Of a stretch of DNA of 64,000 nucleotides, positions 52,601 through 63,900 are shown piece after piece. The first letter of the stretch is position 1, and each line of letters opens with the position of its first letter. Below the pieces are notes generated by a model that was given only the letters and a program-made list of their open reading frames with translations, did no database searches and was not told where the DNA came from. Both the position numbers and the translations under genes were made by a program. Source of the stretch: Albugo candida (Eukaryota; Oomycota; Peronosporomycetes; Albuginales); assembly GCA_040437565.1 (NCBI GenBank), contig JBDOQK010000004.1, positions 1 to 64,000 on the forward strand. The letters are read 5' to 3'.

Positions 52601-54902
52601 GGAGCCATTTGCCGACGATCTGATGGCTGTGATCGGATTCCATTTGAATGATTCCGAACGAGATCCAACGTACGTTCTTTGTGGGTCCAATGGGAAGCAT
52701 CGACTCGATGTCCACGTCGAATGGTTTCTATGGCGAAGACGTCANNNNNNNNNNNNNNNNNNNNNNNNNNNNNNNNNNNNNNNNNNNNNNNNNNNNNNNN
52801 NNNNNNNNNNNNNNNNNNNNNNNNNNNNNNNNNNNNNNNNNNNNCGCGTATTGGCGCGTTCGTGTCGATACAAAGGCGTTCCATGCGAAAATCGGACGAT
52901 TCCAAGGCGCCGAATGCTTGCTGGAAGCGGTAGGCTTTGTCGTATCGACCGATGCGCGCTTTTACGAGCTCAAACATGCTCGCACGTACTCGTCGGATGG
53001 CGTCTGCGGACGCGTGAAAGCGCTTCCAGCGATCGTTTTGGAAGACTTACGCGTTCGATGCAGTGAGCTCGATACCCAATTGGCGATGCTCGACGGTGTG
53101 GACAGCATTCTATCGATCTTTCGTCGTCTCCAACGCGCTCGATCGACTTGCGGGAAACTCACCGATAACGAGTGTGCACAGACGCTGAAATTCCTTCTTT
53201 CGTACGTGGAGAACGCATTGGAATGTCTCGAGGATCCATCGCGATGGCGCATACGAAAGAATAATTCGCTATTCCGTCGACAAATTGGCCGATTCGAGGA
53301 GCCATTTGCCGACGATCTGATGGCTGTGATCGGATTCCATTTGAATGATTCCGAACGAGATCCAGCGTACGTTCTTTGTGGGTCAAATGGGAAGCATCGA
53401 CTCGATGTCCAAGTCGAATGGTTTCTATGGCGCAGACGTCAGGAGCTTCAGGCCGTACAGAGCGACAACATCGTTTGGCTACGGGAGACACTCCAACTCG
53501 CAACGACGCAAATGAGCGCGGAAAAGCCTACCGATACGATCGCTTCGTCGTCGTTCCTCCAACAACAACAATTGTCAATGCTTTCAGAGCTTTTCCACCG
53601 AATAAGTGNNNNNNNNNNNNNNNNNNNNNNNNNNNNNNNNNNNNNNNNNNNNNNNNNNNNNNNNNNNNNNNNNNNNNNNNNNNNNNNNNNNNNNNNNNNN
53701 NNNNNNNNGAGCTTCAGGCCGTACAGAGCGACGACATCGTTTGGCTACGGGAGACACTCCAACTCGCAACGACGCATACGAACGCGGAAAAGCCTACCGA
53801 TACGATCGCTTCGTCGTCGTTCCTCCAACAACAACAATTGTCAATGCTTTCGGAGCTTTTCCACCGAATAAGTGATACGAAAACGATTTCGTATGAGACT
53901 TTGGAACGAGCGATTAGAACTGAATCAAAAGTATCGATTCCTTTGAATGTATCGCGTGTATGGCTTTCTCCGTTGGCATTTGATTCCAATTGTGACGGAA
54001 CCATTGACGAAATTGATTTTCAAAAGGCATTTGGCGTCTTACTTTGTGAGCCATTCGAATGCATCACTTGCGATACTTTGGAGCGGAATATCGTCACAGG
54101 AAAACGCTTTGTCTACACGCAGAAACTCAGTCTTCCGAATGCGATCGCGGAGCTTGTCGGAAAGCTTCGAATCCGTTTCAAGTTCGAGGACGCGTACCTG
54201 TCACTGCTCCTTCTGAATGACATTGCTGTGCGCATTCTCGAAAACCCCAAAAAGCCTCATCTTTGGTGGCAACTCGAAGAACGCAAACAGATCGCTCGAT
54301 GCGATACCGCTGGAAAGTATCATTTTCTCTTGCGATTTCCAGCGGGAAGGAGTCTGATAGCGCTGCTGGGGTACGAGGCTTTCCACCAAGACTCGACGAT
54401 CACTTACTGGCGATTTGCGCGCATCCATCGAGCGATACGCAGTAGAGTTGGGTCTTTATTGGGTAAGGAAGTCGCTCGTGTCGATATCTTTGCATCGATT
54501 CTCCAGCAACATCTCCGCGTGATGTACTTTGCCGATCATTTGAGTGATGTGAATGCAGTCGCTCGAGGAATTGTCAGCGGTGTGCGTGGCAAACGGTATC
54601 GACGAATGCTGGAAATCCTTCTTCGCTGTGTCGATAACATCCTCGACGACTCGGAAGCAACGACACGTGCATACCGACAGATACACACCGCTTCACGTGC
54701 GTTTGAAAAGTACATTGGCAGTGTGAGAGGCGGAATGGCATTGTTCCAATACGTCGGCTTCCGTACGACTCGAGAGAAGACCTCGATCCTCGAGGTTCCA
54801 GACGATGTGACGCATTCGATGCTGCGTCGACGAAGACTGGAAGTATTGGTCGCGTACAAGCTATTGGAGCTCACAGAAGAAGAAGCAACAGAGTCAATGT
54901 AA
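49692..54902 (+). CDS. Giant Tudor-like / PUB-domain repeat protein (unresolved internal repeat)
   Basis: Exon 1 is 49692-50858. A 48-nt intron joins ATG-ACG to CTT-TAC (50907), and the frame then runs to 54902 across two gaps. The N-terminal third has four or five Tudor/agenet-like units (ARYKKGTRWYKGRIDRIHSD and YDIVYDDGDEEAHV; GRFHKGAKWYDGEVSRV and YDLTYEDGDQEERV; AYYAKGDTLYPAVILKV and IDLQYDAGDVETRV). The long C-terminal part has PUB-like units (AYWRVRVDTKAFHAKIGRFQ, SRWRIRKNNSLFRRQIGRFE, AYRQIHTASRAFEKYIGSVR) and an EF-hand-like loop (DSNCDGTIDEIDF). PUB domains bind p97/CDC48-type partners; Tudor folds bind methylated ligands or barrel partners. I know of no characterised protein with this combination. 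The true length is uncertain because two gap flanks are near-identical but not equal. Confidence 0.75.
52148..53441. repeat. Diverged 597-bp repeat across gap 52745-52844
   Basis: 52148-52744 and 52845-53441 align end to end with about 17 mismatches and no indel (about 97% identical). About nine of the mismatches change an amino acid. The copies each encode two PUB-like units. Being non-identical, they are either a genuine tandem repeat or two haplotypes. Confidence 0.8.
53443..53874. repeat. Diverged 166-bp repeat across gap 53609-53708
   Basis: 53443-53608 and 53709-53874 (ELQAVQSD(N/D)IVWLRETL units) differ at about six positions, including changes of Asn/Asp and Gln-Met-Ser to His-Thr-Asn. 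As with the previous gap, tandem repeat or haplotypes cannot be told apart here. Confidence 0.75.
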
Positions 54903-54964
54903 AGGCCAATGTATGACGATATCATTCTGCCATCTACACGATTCGAATCGCTTCAGAAATGAGC

Positions 54965-57900
54965 TTATCGCCGGAGATCATTGACATATCGAACGCTGAG
55001 GTATATCTTTGCATGAGAGTCGCTATCGATGAGATCGAATGCGATCGGTTTCGGGTCTAATGACAGCTGCACAGAGGCTGTATCTCCCGTCTCTCTCAAT
55101 GTCTGCATTCCACGCACGTAATCATCATCGCCTTGTTCGTCCTCTTGCTCACTTTCATCCTGGAAGACACTGGCAGCGGTGGTCTTTTTCAATCGTTGTC
55201 GCCAATGATCGTCACGCATCTCCAAGGACGCTCCCGAATGAAGTGCTAAATCCTTCAGAATACTTCCCGGATATCGCTTCCGTTTCTTCATATTGAGACG
55301 AGCTTTGGCGTCTTGTAACACTTTGGCTGGAACCTCATCGAAATCGCGATAGATATCGTCCATTCGAAGATGAAGTACACCCAATCGTTTCTTTGGCAGC
55401 GGCTTTCGTTTGTGGTACACAATGATCTCAAAGTGCGTGCTGGCAGACCCGATACTGATGAGCCACGATTGATCGAATTTGGGATCGCCTGTGTGATGGA
55501 GCGTCGATGTTTTGTACTCGCCGACCTGGCGGACTTGTCGCTCGGTGGAGACGCACGACAGCTCGATATTGGAGCTCGATGTCCGTAAGAAGCTGTCGGA
55601 TTCGTTGGTATCGTTCATTTCTTCAAAGACTTTGATAACGACTTTAGGATTTGAATGTGGTCCGAGTCCTTCGACCGATAACACGTGCATTTCGACTTGT
55701 GTGATGACAACGGAATCCGAAAGAGGTTTCAATGGATTCTCACTGAGATTTCGCGCTGGACGTCGTGTGCCGTCGTACTCTTTTTCATCCAACAAATGCG
55801 TTGTGTTGTTTACCGATTGAGAGAATTTTTCCACAGCGCCTAATGTGCCGACAATCGGGCAAGCGACCAGTTGAAGTGTACCGAATCCCATCCCTTTTGC
55901 AAAGCCTTTGAATCCGTTCTCACGTGCTCCACGTACGGGCTGTCCGACAAAACCCGAGACTCCATGCGCCAGAGACTTTGTAAAGACAATTCCGCCCTGT
56001 AAGATCCCTTCAGGAACATGTCGAGGCTCCTCGGGCTCTTCCTGGCTTTGAAATCGTGTCGCCTTCTTCAGGAGATCGCCCAAGCCGTTGGATACTTTAC
56101 CGATCGATTTGGAAGGAGCTCCGACAACCGTTTGCGCTAAAATCAATGCACTTTCACCTTTCCGTCGACTTTTTCCACGAACATCGCGTTTCAATTGCCG
56201 GGCTGCCAGTGCGAATCCGTCGACGATATCGGTCGCCAAGCCCACAGGATCGCCGAGAAACTCGACACTGCCAACGATTTTGTACCATTGCCCCAAGACC
56301 GAGTACACAATGCTCCAAATGACTGCGTACATGAGATCGTATTCGTAAAAGAATCGATTCTCATACACTAATTCCGAGAACGAGATATCGGGCGTCACGT
56401 GCGCGATACCGCCGATAATGCTTCCCAATGTGCTTCCCAGAAAGTAGGAGATCCCTTCTCCACGCTCTTCCTGGACGGAATCAAAGACGAGATGAAAGTT
56501 GAACGCACTCAATCGCCAGTGGCGAAAGTACATGAGCAATCCTTGCGTATTGATCGGTTCCGGGTAGCCGAGTGTTAGATCCAATTTCGCGTTCTTCTCA
56601 TCGATTCCGTATTGGAGTTTCGTCGCTTCATCGTTCCCGGGGATAAACGATGCCAGAAGATTCCCAACTGTGATCACATACTCGAGATTTATATTCGCTT
56701 TGATCGAATGAAGTTCCATGTCAAAGTCGTCGATGATCGGAAGCCCCGTCTGTGGCGCAGTGACGACTTTCAACGTGAAAAAAGGCCGTTCTCCGTCCTC
56801 CGGCATCCATCCTTCCATCTTATCGCTATTAAACCCGGAATCCAATGGCGCAAGGACCACAGGATACTGAGCAGTCGATGTCATATCGTCGATTTGAATG
56901 TGATGTAATGAGACACAAAGTGCCCGTGTCCCTGCCTTTGACTCAATTCGGATCGTTTCCATTGTGAAATTCAAAACTTCGCGAGGTACCGAGTCGACAA
57001 TGGACATACCGACGCCATGGAGCGCGAAATCAATCAGAAGATCGGTCAACCAGTCATCAAAAATCGCTTTTTGACGGACAAGATTGTAGCTCATCGTGTC
57101 TCCGACCGCAAAAACTCGCGTTGTGCCGTCGATATACACTTCTCCGTAGAGATTTTCCATTGTCATTCCTTTGACGACACCAATTTGCATGAAATCGACA
57201 TCCGTTGGAATTTTCCATTTCGATGGATACATTCGAAGTTTTAATTCCGATACAAACGGATCCGACCACACGTACGAATGCGCCATTAACGGGCTCAGTA
57301 TCATCTCATCGACGTCTCGAACGCCGGCTTGGAAGTATCGTATCGCATGTCGAGTCGATCGGTTCTCGATGCGGTAACGAGGTGTCTTGGAGATGTCTTC
57401 TACCACCGCATACAGCGTCTCCTGCGTGTTCCGAAAGCTCACACTGCATGCAGGAGCGTCTTCCAAAGGTCCACGCGTCCAGAAATTCACTTCACTCACA
57501 TCCACCGCCCACGGAATTGGCGGACTCCATGGCCCCAAATCTTTCCAAAGCGTATCGATCATCGCGTCTCGCAGTTGTATGCCCGCATGAACCTTTTCGG
57601 GTCCTACAAAACGATACACCTGAAGAGCTTCATCCTTGTCCAACGATACGATACTCTGCTGCTCTTTCCTGCTGAAATGTGTGTGACTTCGTTTCCGTCG
57701 CTTGTCCAACATCAGTGGCATCGCATCAAGTCGTCGTGGAACGCGAGAAATCAGCACATAACGAGGCGATAGGATACATATTTTCGATCGAAAGAATTGG
57801 CGTGGGGCTGCTTGCACTTGAAACGCGAGGACGAATGAAGAAGATCCGCTGGAAGCATTGGAATGTACTTCCCCCACCGTGCCGACATTCGATATGTCAC

Positions 57901-60900
57901 AGGCTTCCGACCACCCGACTTTATCGAATCGTGGGCTTACTTTCTTGACCGCTTTGATGCGTGCCGACTCGGGAAGGTCTTGTTCAAATGCTGGTGGAGT
58001 TTCCTGATACGGTTTGACGGTGAGCATGGAACGTGCAAGCGGTCCTGTGGCCATTATGGGGATACCCATCGCTTTATCTCCGCTTCCAAAGTACGTTCGA
58101 TGGTCTTCGGTGGAGCACGAATATCCTTTGTGGATGTGATATTCCAAGTCCAAACCACATCGATTTTGGATCCAAAATGGCGCGTACATTACGACTCGAC
58201 GCGGATGCTCTCTCTCTTCATGTTGGAATCGAACAACGATCCCGGGACCCTGAGCCATTCGTAGTTCGATCTCTTTCGTATTCGCCGCAGAAGCACACGT
58301 ATTGTGCCGCATCGCATCCAAATGAATAAGTAATGGAGCACTCCATGAGCTCTTCTTTGCAGGCTCAATGGTGTTGGCACAAAGACGGATTTTCATCAAC
58401 GCTGTTTGCTCGAGATCTAATCCAAAGACCTCCATATTCTGCCCGCTTTCCAGGTACATTCGACGAGCATTCACTTGCGTCACGTACGAGAAATAATCGA
58501 TCGGATTGCTACTGGCGTCCGATTTCGCAAAGTGTATAGCGCCAGAACGGAATTGCTTATGACGATCGAGCACGTCTTCGGGGCAATCTCTCGGCTGTAC
58601 AATCGCGTATTCGATCGCACAGGGTAGAACATTCTCCATCAAAAGCTGTGGCTGAATTTGAATCAGCCAAGTGCCAAGCCGCGAGTCGTTGAATGCAGCT
58701 TTTTCCACGACCACAGTTGGCTGATCGTCGATGATGGCGCTCGATGGGTACGTTCGTTCCGTTCCAATCTGTCCAGAAGCCTGTACGACTTCCGCTGTCG
58801 ATGGTGCGATCATGGTGTCCCCCATAGCTCGAGCAATTCGATCCGCACTTTTCACTGCCGGTCGTCCTTGACCGCGTTGCGCCTTTTGCACTTCCTTTTG
58901 TTCAAAGCTCGTAAACTGCTTATAAAGTCTTTGCTCTTTGACCGATAGCGGCAGACGATTACTCCATTCTGTCTCTCCGACCTGCCGAATCGCAAAGGAA
59001 CCAACTTCAGCGAGGTTGAGAGGAATACAGAGTTCTCCATGAGGTGGTAGGACGCAATATCGTTCGTCGATTCCGCCATTTTCATTGGAAATATCGGCAT
59101 CGAATAGCGATAAAGGATTCTCATCGCGTTGGTGCGTGTTTCGACTTGCAATTTGACCATTTTCATCGTACAAAATGCATTGTGTCTCCTTCGCCGTTCC
59201 ATTTCGAATGGATCCGGCACCAGACACACAAACTTGCAAGCCGGAAAAGTGGTCAATGACGATGTTCACTGCGACGAGAAGCGGAAGGTACAGTCGACGA
59301 CATTCTTGGTAGTACGAGTCGATCCATTCATACGAAGCATCGAGCTCTTTGACGCGATGGAGACACGCGAATGCGCGCTCTAAATCGCTTTTCGATGGAT
59401 CTTCGAGACTCACAAGGAGCATGACGCCTTCACGATATAATTTCTCGATAGCGAGCTCATTCTCAATGTCTTCAAAGCGTTTTGTCAGCTCGTACACTTG
59501 CGTCTGCCCCACAGCGACAAGCGGAATCTTGTGAATTGGTTGGAAGCCTTCGATTTCCAAAGAGATATATCGATCGGCGATCGCTCGACTCTTTGCAATT
59601 GCGACTTTGAATTCCTCCCATGACACTTGACCCGACATATCAGTGTCCGCGAGGGCCATAAAGTCGTCCACTGCGCGTGTCAGATCGCCTTCAAAATCGT
59701 CTTTGCTCACTGTTCGTCCACGTGCAAACATTGACGCGCCACCGGTCTCATCGTTCTCAAAGACTTGACGGAGTACATTTCGTACTTCACTGGCTTCCAG
59801 CTCTCCACTTCCATCGATATCGGCGTTCCGAAATGCTTGTCGAAGGTACTTTTCCTTCATATTTTGCTGTTCGTACGCTTTGTGGTCTTCTTCCACTTTA
59901 AGCAGCTTGCAGGCGTGTGCTCCGTCAGGCGGTACAACCGCTAGTTGAGACACAATTTCGGTTTGTTTGGAGGTAGTGGCGGGTACCTTTACGTCCTGAT
60001 TTCGCTTCTCGACAACGACGTAGTACTTGAGAAGCATTCCCGACTCATTCAGCATCCAGAACAGACCTCCTTCTTCCTTGATGTGCGATCGTTGACGTTC
60101 TTTCACCTTCTCTATCGAGTAGAAAGAAGCCAATGTCGTATTGACCACATGCACAAACGCTGACGTCAAATTGAGCTGAAAGTATCGATCTGAAGTATAC
60201 AAAAGCTCCGTGGAAGCTTCGACCTGCTTACAAACGTCCAAAGTTCCGTGGTAATACTCCAAGAACGGCTCTACTTGACGCGCATTGATGTTGTAATACT
60301 TTGCATACACATCGAAACTGAGTCTTCCGACGCCATAATTATGAGCGTGCGCACGGGAACTCGAGCCCAACGTCGGAGCGTCCTGCCCCGCGGATAGATC
60401 GCCTTCCCACATGCACAGATTCCCGTACATAGCGAGTTCTTCCAACGATACCTCCATAGCCGGTGTCCCCAGCGGTAACATGTCGTCAATGAGGCGGAAG
60501 TAGAACCCACCAAATGAAGTCGACATCATTGTCTTTATAAACATTCGTTTCGCATCCTCAGGAACCAAATTGTCGATTTGTATATCAGCGGCTTTCAGGT
60601 CGTCTTTATCGTCAAAACTCGACAACAGCTCGTCAATGACATTGGTTCTGCCTCCCATTTCCATCTCTTTGATCAGAAGCCAATCGGACCGTTCTCCGGG
60701 TCGAACTAACGCGGGATTCACGAGTCGACGCCACGCTTCCTGTGCGTACTCGTAGTTTTTGAATATGCGCACCATTTTCTTCTGAACTGTGATGGCCGAT
60801 TGTCCATTCAAACTCGACTCGGAGCAGTTTGTCTGCGTTGTGTATGTGTCCCAGAAGGCTTTCAGCGCTGTTATGTTGGCAAAGGTCTTTGCATGCTGCG

Positions 60901-63900
60901 AAACTTGAGCTTGTTCTTCGTCGATTGGGTAGGGAACATGTCGACGCTGAAAGTCCGGGTGGACGTACTCGCCGCCGGTAAGCGTGACGACGCCATAATG
61001 CAAGGAAGCGTATGCGATTTTCTCGCGACTTAATGCAGCTCCAAACTCTTCCGAAGAGATATCGCCACTTTGATCGCGATCCACAATGGAGATAAAGTCT
61101 CTTACTGTGGCTTCAAATTCGTCTTTTGTCAGTTGATTGCAATTCGTAACACTTTGAAGCAACGATCGGACTTCGTCAGCGTCCAAAGAGCCTCCTTTAT
61201 CGACATCACGAGCATCAAAGGCTTTCTTGAGACGTTCCATGTACCGGTCTTCTTCGAGTCGTTTGCGTGCTTGATCCACGCGATGTTGGCGTTCATGTCG
61301 TTCCGATACGACCGCTTGATCTTCTTTCATGGAATCATGCAACGACGATAGAATGCTGATAAAGACCCCCAGGTCATTTGGTGCGAGATTTAGTGCGAAA
61401 TCCGACATATTGAGTACGAGTTTACGTCGAGCTTGAGGCTTCTTATGTTCTTCTCGANNNNNNNNNNNNNNNNNNNNNNNNNNNNNNNNNNNNNNNNNNN
61501 NNNNNNNNNNNNNNNNNNNNNNNNNNNNNNNNNNNNNNNNNNNNNNNNNNNNNNNNNATACGACCGCTTGATCTTCTTTCATGGAATCATGCAACGACGA
61601 TAGAATGCTGATAAAGACCCCCAGGTCATTTGGTGCGAGATTTAGTGCGAAATCCGACATATTGAGTACGAGTTTACGTCGAGCTTGAGGCTTCTTATGT
61701 TCTTCTCGAGACGCAAGAGCGATCGCTGACTCGAGTTTACGTGCTTCGGGATGATCTACTTCGACGATTTGCTTCTTGATCGCGGCTGATTGTGCTACTT
61801 TCCACAGCTTCTCCGATGTCTTGGACGTCGAGGATGCCATCGAGTTGTCTCGAGCCACTTGTGATCGAGACAACGCCAAAGTACCCAATGCCAAGGAATA
61901 GCCAATTTCAAGATCGACTCCTTCTCCTTCCAGCTCCATGATTGTTCCACCTGTCTTCATATCGAGACTCAATCCGTCGTCAAAGATCATCACGGAACAC
62001 GGCTGTAACGCGACGTCGGCAAACTCCAAATTGGCAGCTTCGTGGCGCTTGGAGCCTGCAATTTTGATATGCATATCGGAAGTCAGTGCCAAGACGTGAG
62101 ACTTGAGTGTGGTGGAGTCTCCGACCAAACAGAGTTCGCATCCTTTGATCGATATAATTCCTTGGAGAAGAAGACCGCCGAGTAACATTGGAGAGTACTC
62201 TTGTGGGATCTCTTCGACGTACACTGGCGTTTTTTGTAGATATTCTTCTGGAGCCATTGGTGGCTTGGATGCCTCGGTTTCCAGGTAGCGGAGTTGAGTG
62301 CTTTCATCTTCTTCTGTAGCCGGTAAAAACAAGTGGACGACTGATAGCAATGGACCGAATACGATCAGTACCGAGAAATCACGCAATTGGACATCCAAAT
62401 GCATCATTCCGCTGGCACGTTGCGTGTAGGAGAGTGTCATCATTTGGTCACATTCCAAATTACGATCCAGTAAGCGAGTGAATACATTTGTGCGGCTATT
62501 TCGACAATCCAAAAGCCCAAATCGTTTGACTGTGATGTGACTTTCCATAGAGATTCTCTCATCCTGTAGCTGTCTCATTGACATGGCGAACGCGATGCTT
62601 ACATTCTCTGAGAAGACTTGCAACACTGGTGACGGCTTTCCATCGTACAGCGCGTCCATTGACACGTGATTCAGGCACAAGACGAGTTCGATTTGATCCA
62701 TTAGAGGTGTTGCTAGCGGCATATCGGGCTCATACTCGCGCAAATCGGTGCTCGTGGATGAGAATTTGAGTAGGTCTTTCTTCTTTTTGAGTTCGGGTTC
62801 GATGAATTGCAGTGGCTTTCCGCCAGTGGGAACACGCCATTGTAAAGCTTCTGATCGCAAATATAACAAAGAGGACGCTAGGATACGTGATTCCAGCTCG
62901 TTTATGCGATTTTTACGCTGTGTCACGTCTTCTTTGTTGGTTTGTGTTATGTACAGACGACGTAGAAAATTGGTATTTTGGTCGAAATCCCATTGTGCAA
63001 CAAACAGCGTTTTGTATTCTTCGTGTTCTTCTGGCGACACATCCACGCAAGACAGCTGATCGTCGACTTGGGCGTGTTGATTCCAGTCGTAATAGAGGCC
63101 GATAGGCCGTAATAAGGTCCACAACAGAGCCAATTGCGCCGGTCGAAGCTGTAAAGTGACATTGTCAAAAGTGATTGCGATTGAAAGTGTGCTCTTTTCG
63201 TTCAAATTGCTGCTGGAACAAGTCTTCGCGTAATGGACTGTTTTCTCGCCTTCGAATGTCGGCAGTAAAGACTCTGTCGCCACAGGAGCGACAATGCCAT
63301 TATCAGGTCGAAAAAGCATCCCTTGTAGCACAGCTGGCATCGATACAACGACTTGCAAAGAAACAGGTTTGATCAAATGAGCTTCAGCCAATTTTTCGGG
63401 TTGTGCGTTGACTTCCATTGCGAAATTGACCACACGAATTGTCCGTTGTCGCATGAAATCGATTTGGTCGGTGTCCATTTTCAACTTTTCCGTCTCCGTG
63501 CTTGTGACTTTGTCAGAATGTCTTGCAGCCGCTCCAATTTCAAACATTTGTACCCGAAAACCGAGACTTTGTGATTTTTGAAAGACGTTTGAAGAAAGCA
63601 GAATGTGATTCACACGCATTTCAAAGGCGTCAATGACGGTATCAATAAGTCGTTGCCACATTGGACGGCTGGAATTGTCGCTGGGAGCTTTGGAGGCCTG
63701 GGCTGTGAGGCCTTTCTTCTTGAGCTCTTTTCGGATCGAATTTAGCTCTTTCAACCGATTTGAAGCGATTACTGTCATGTTATAAGCACTTGCGATTCGA
63801 TTGGCTGCTGCTTGCTTCACTGAATCCTTTCTACGAGCGTCATTTTCCTCTCGAGACCAAACCCATTTTTCCGGGTCGTTCCAAAGTAATCCGACTTGAA

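Noticed and set aside
57205-57772. Plus-strand frames of 140-156 codons opposite VPS13
   Set aside because: They are codon-bias shadows of the conserved minus-strand VPS13 frame.
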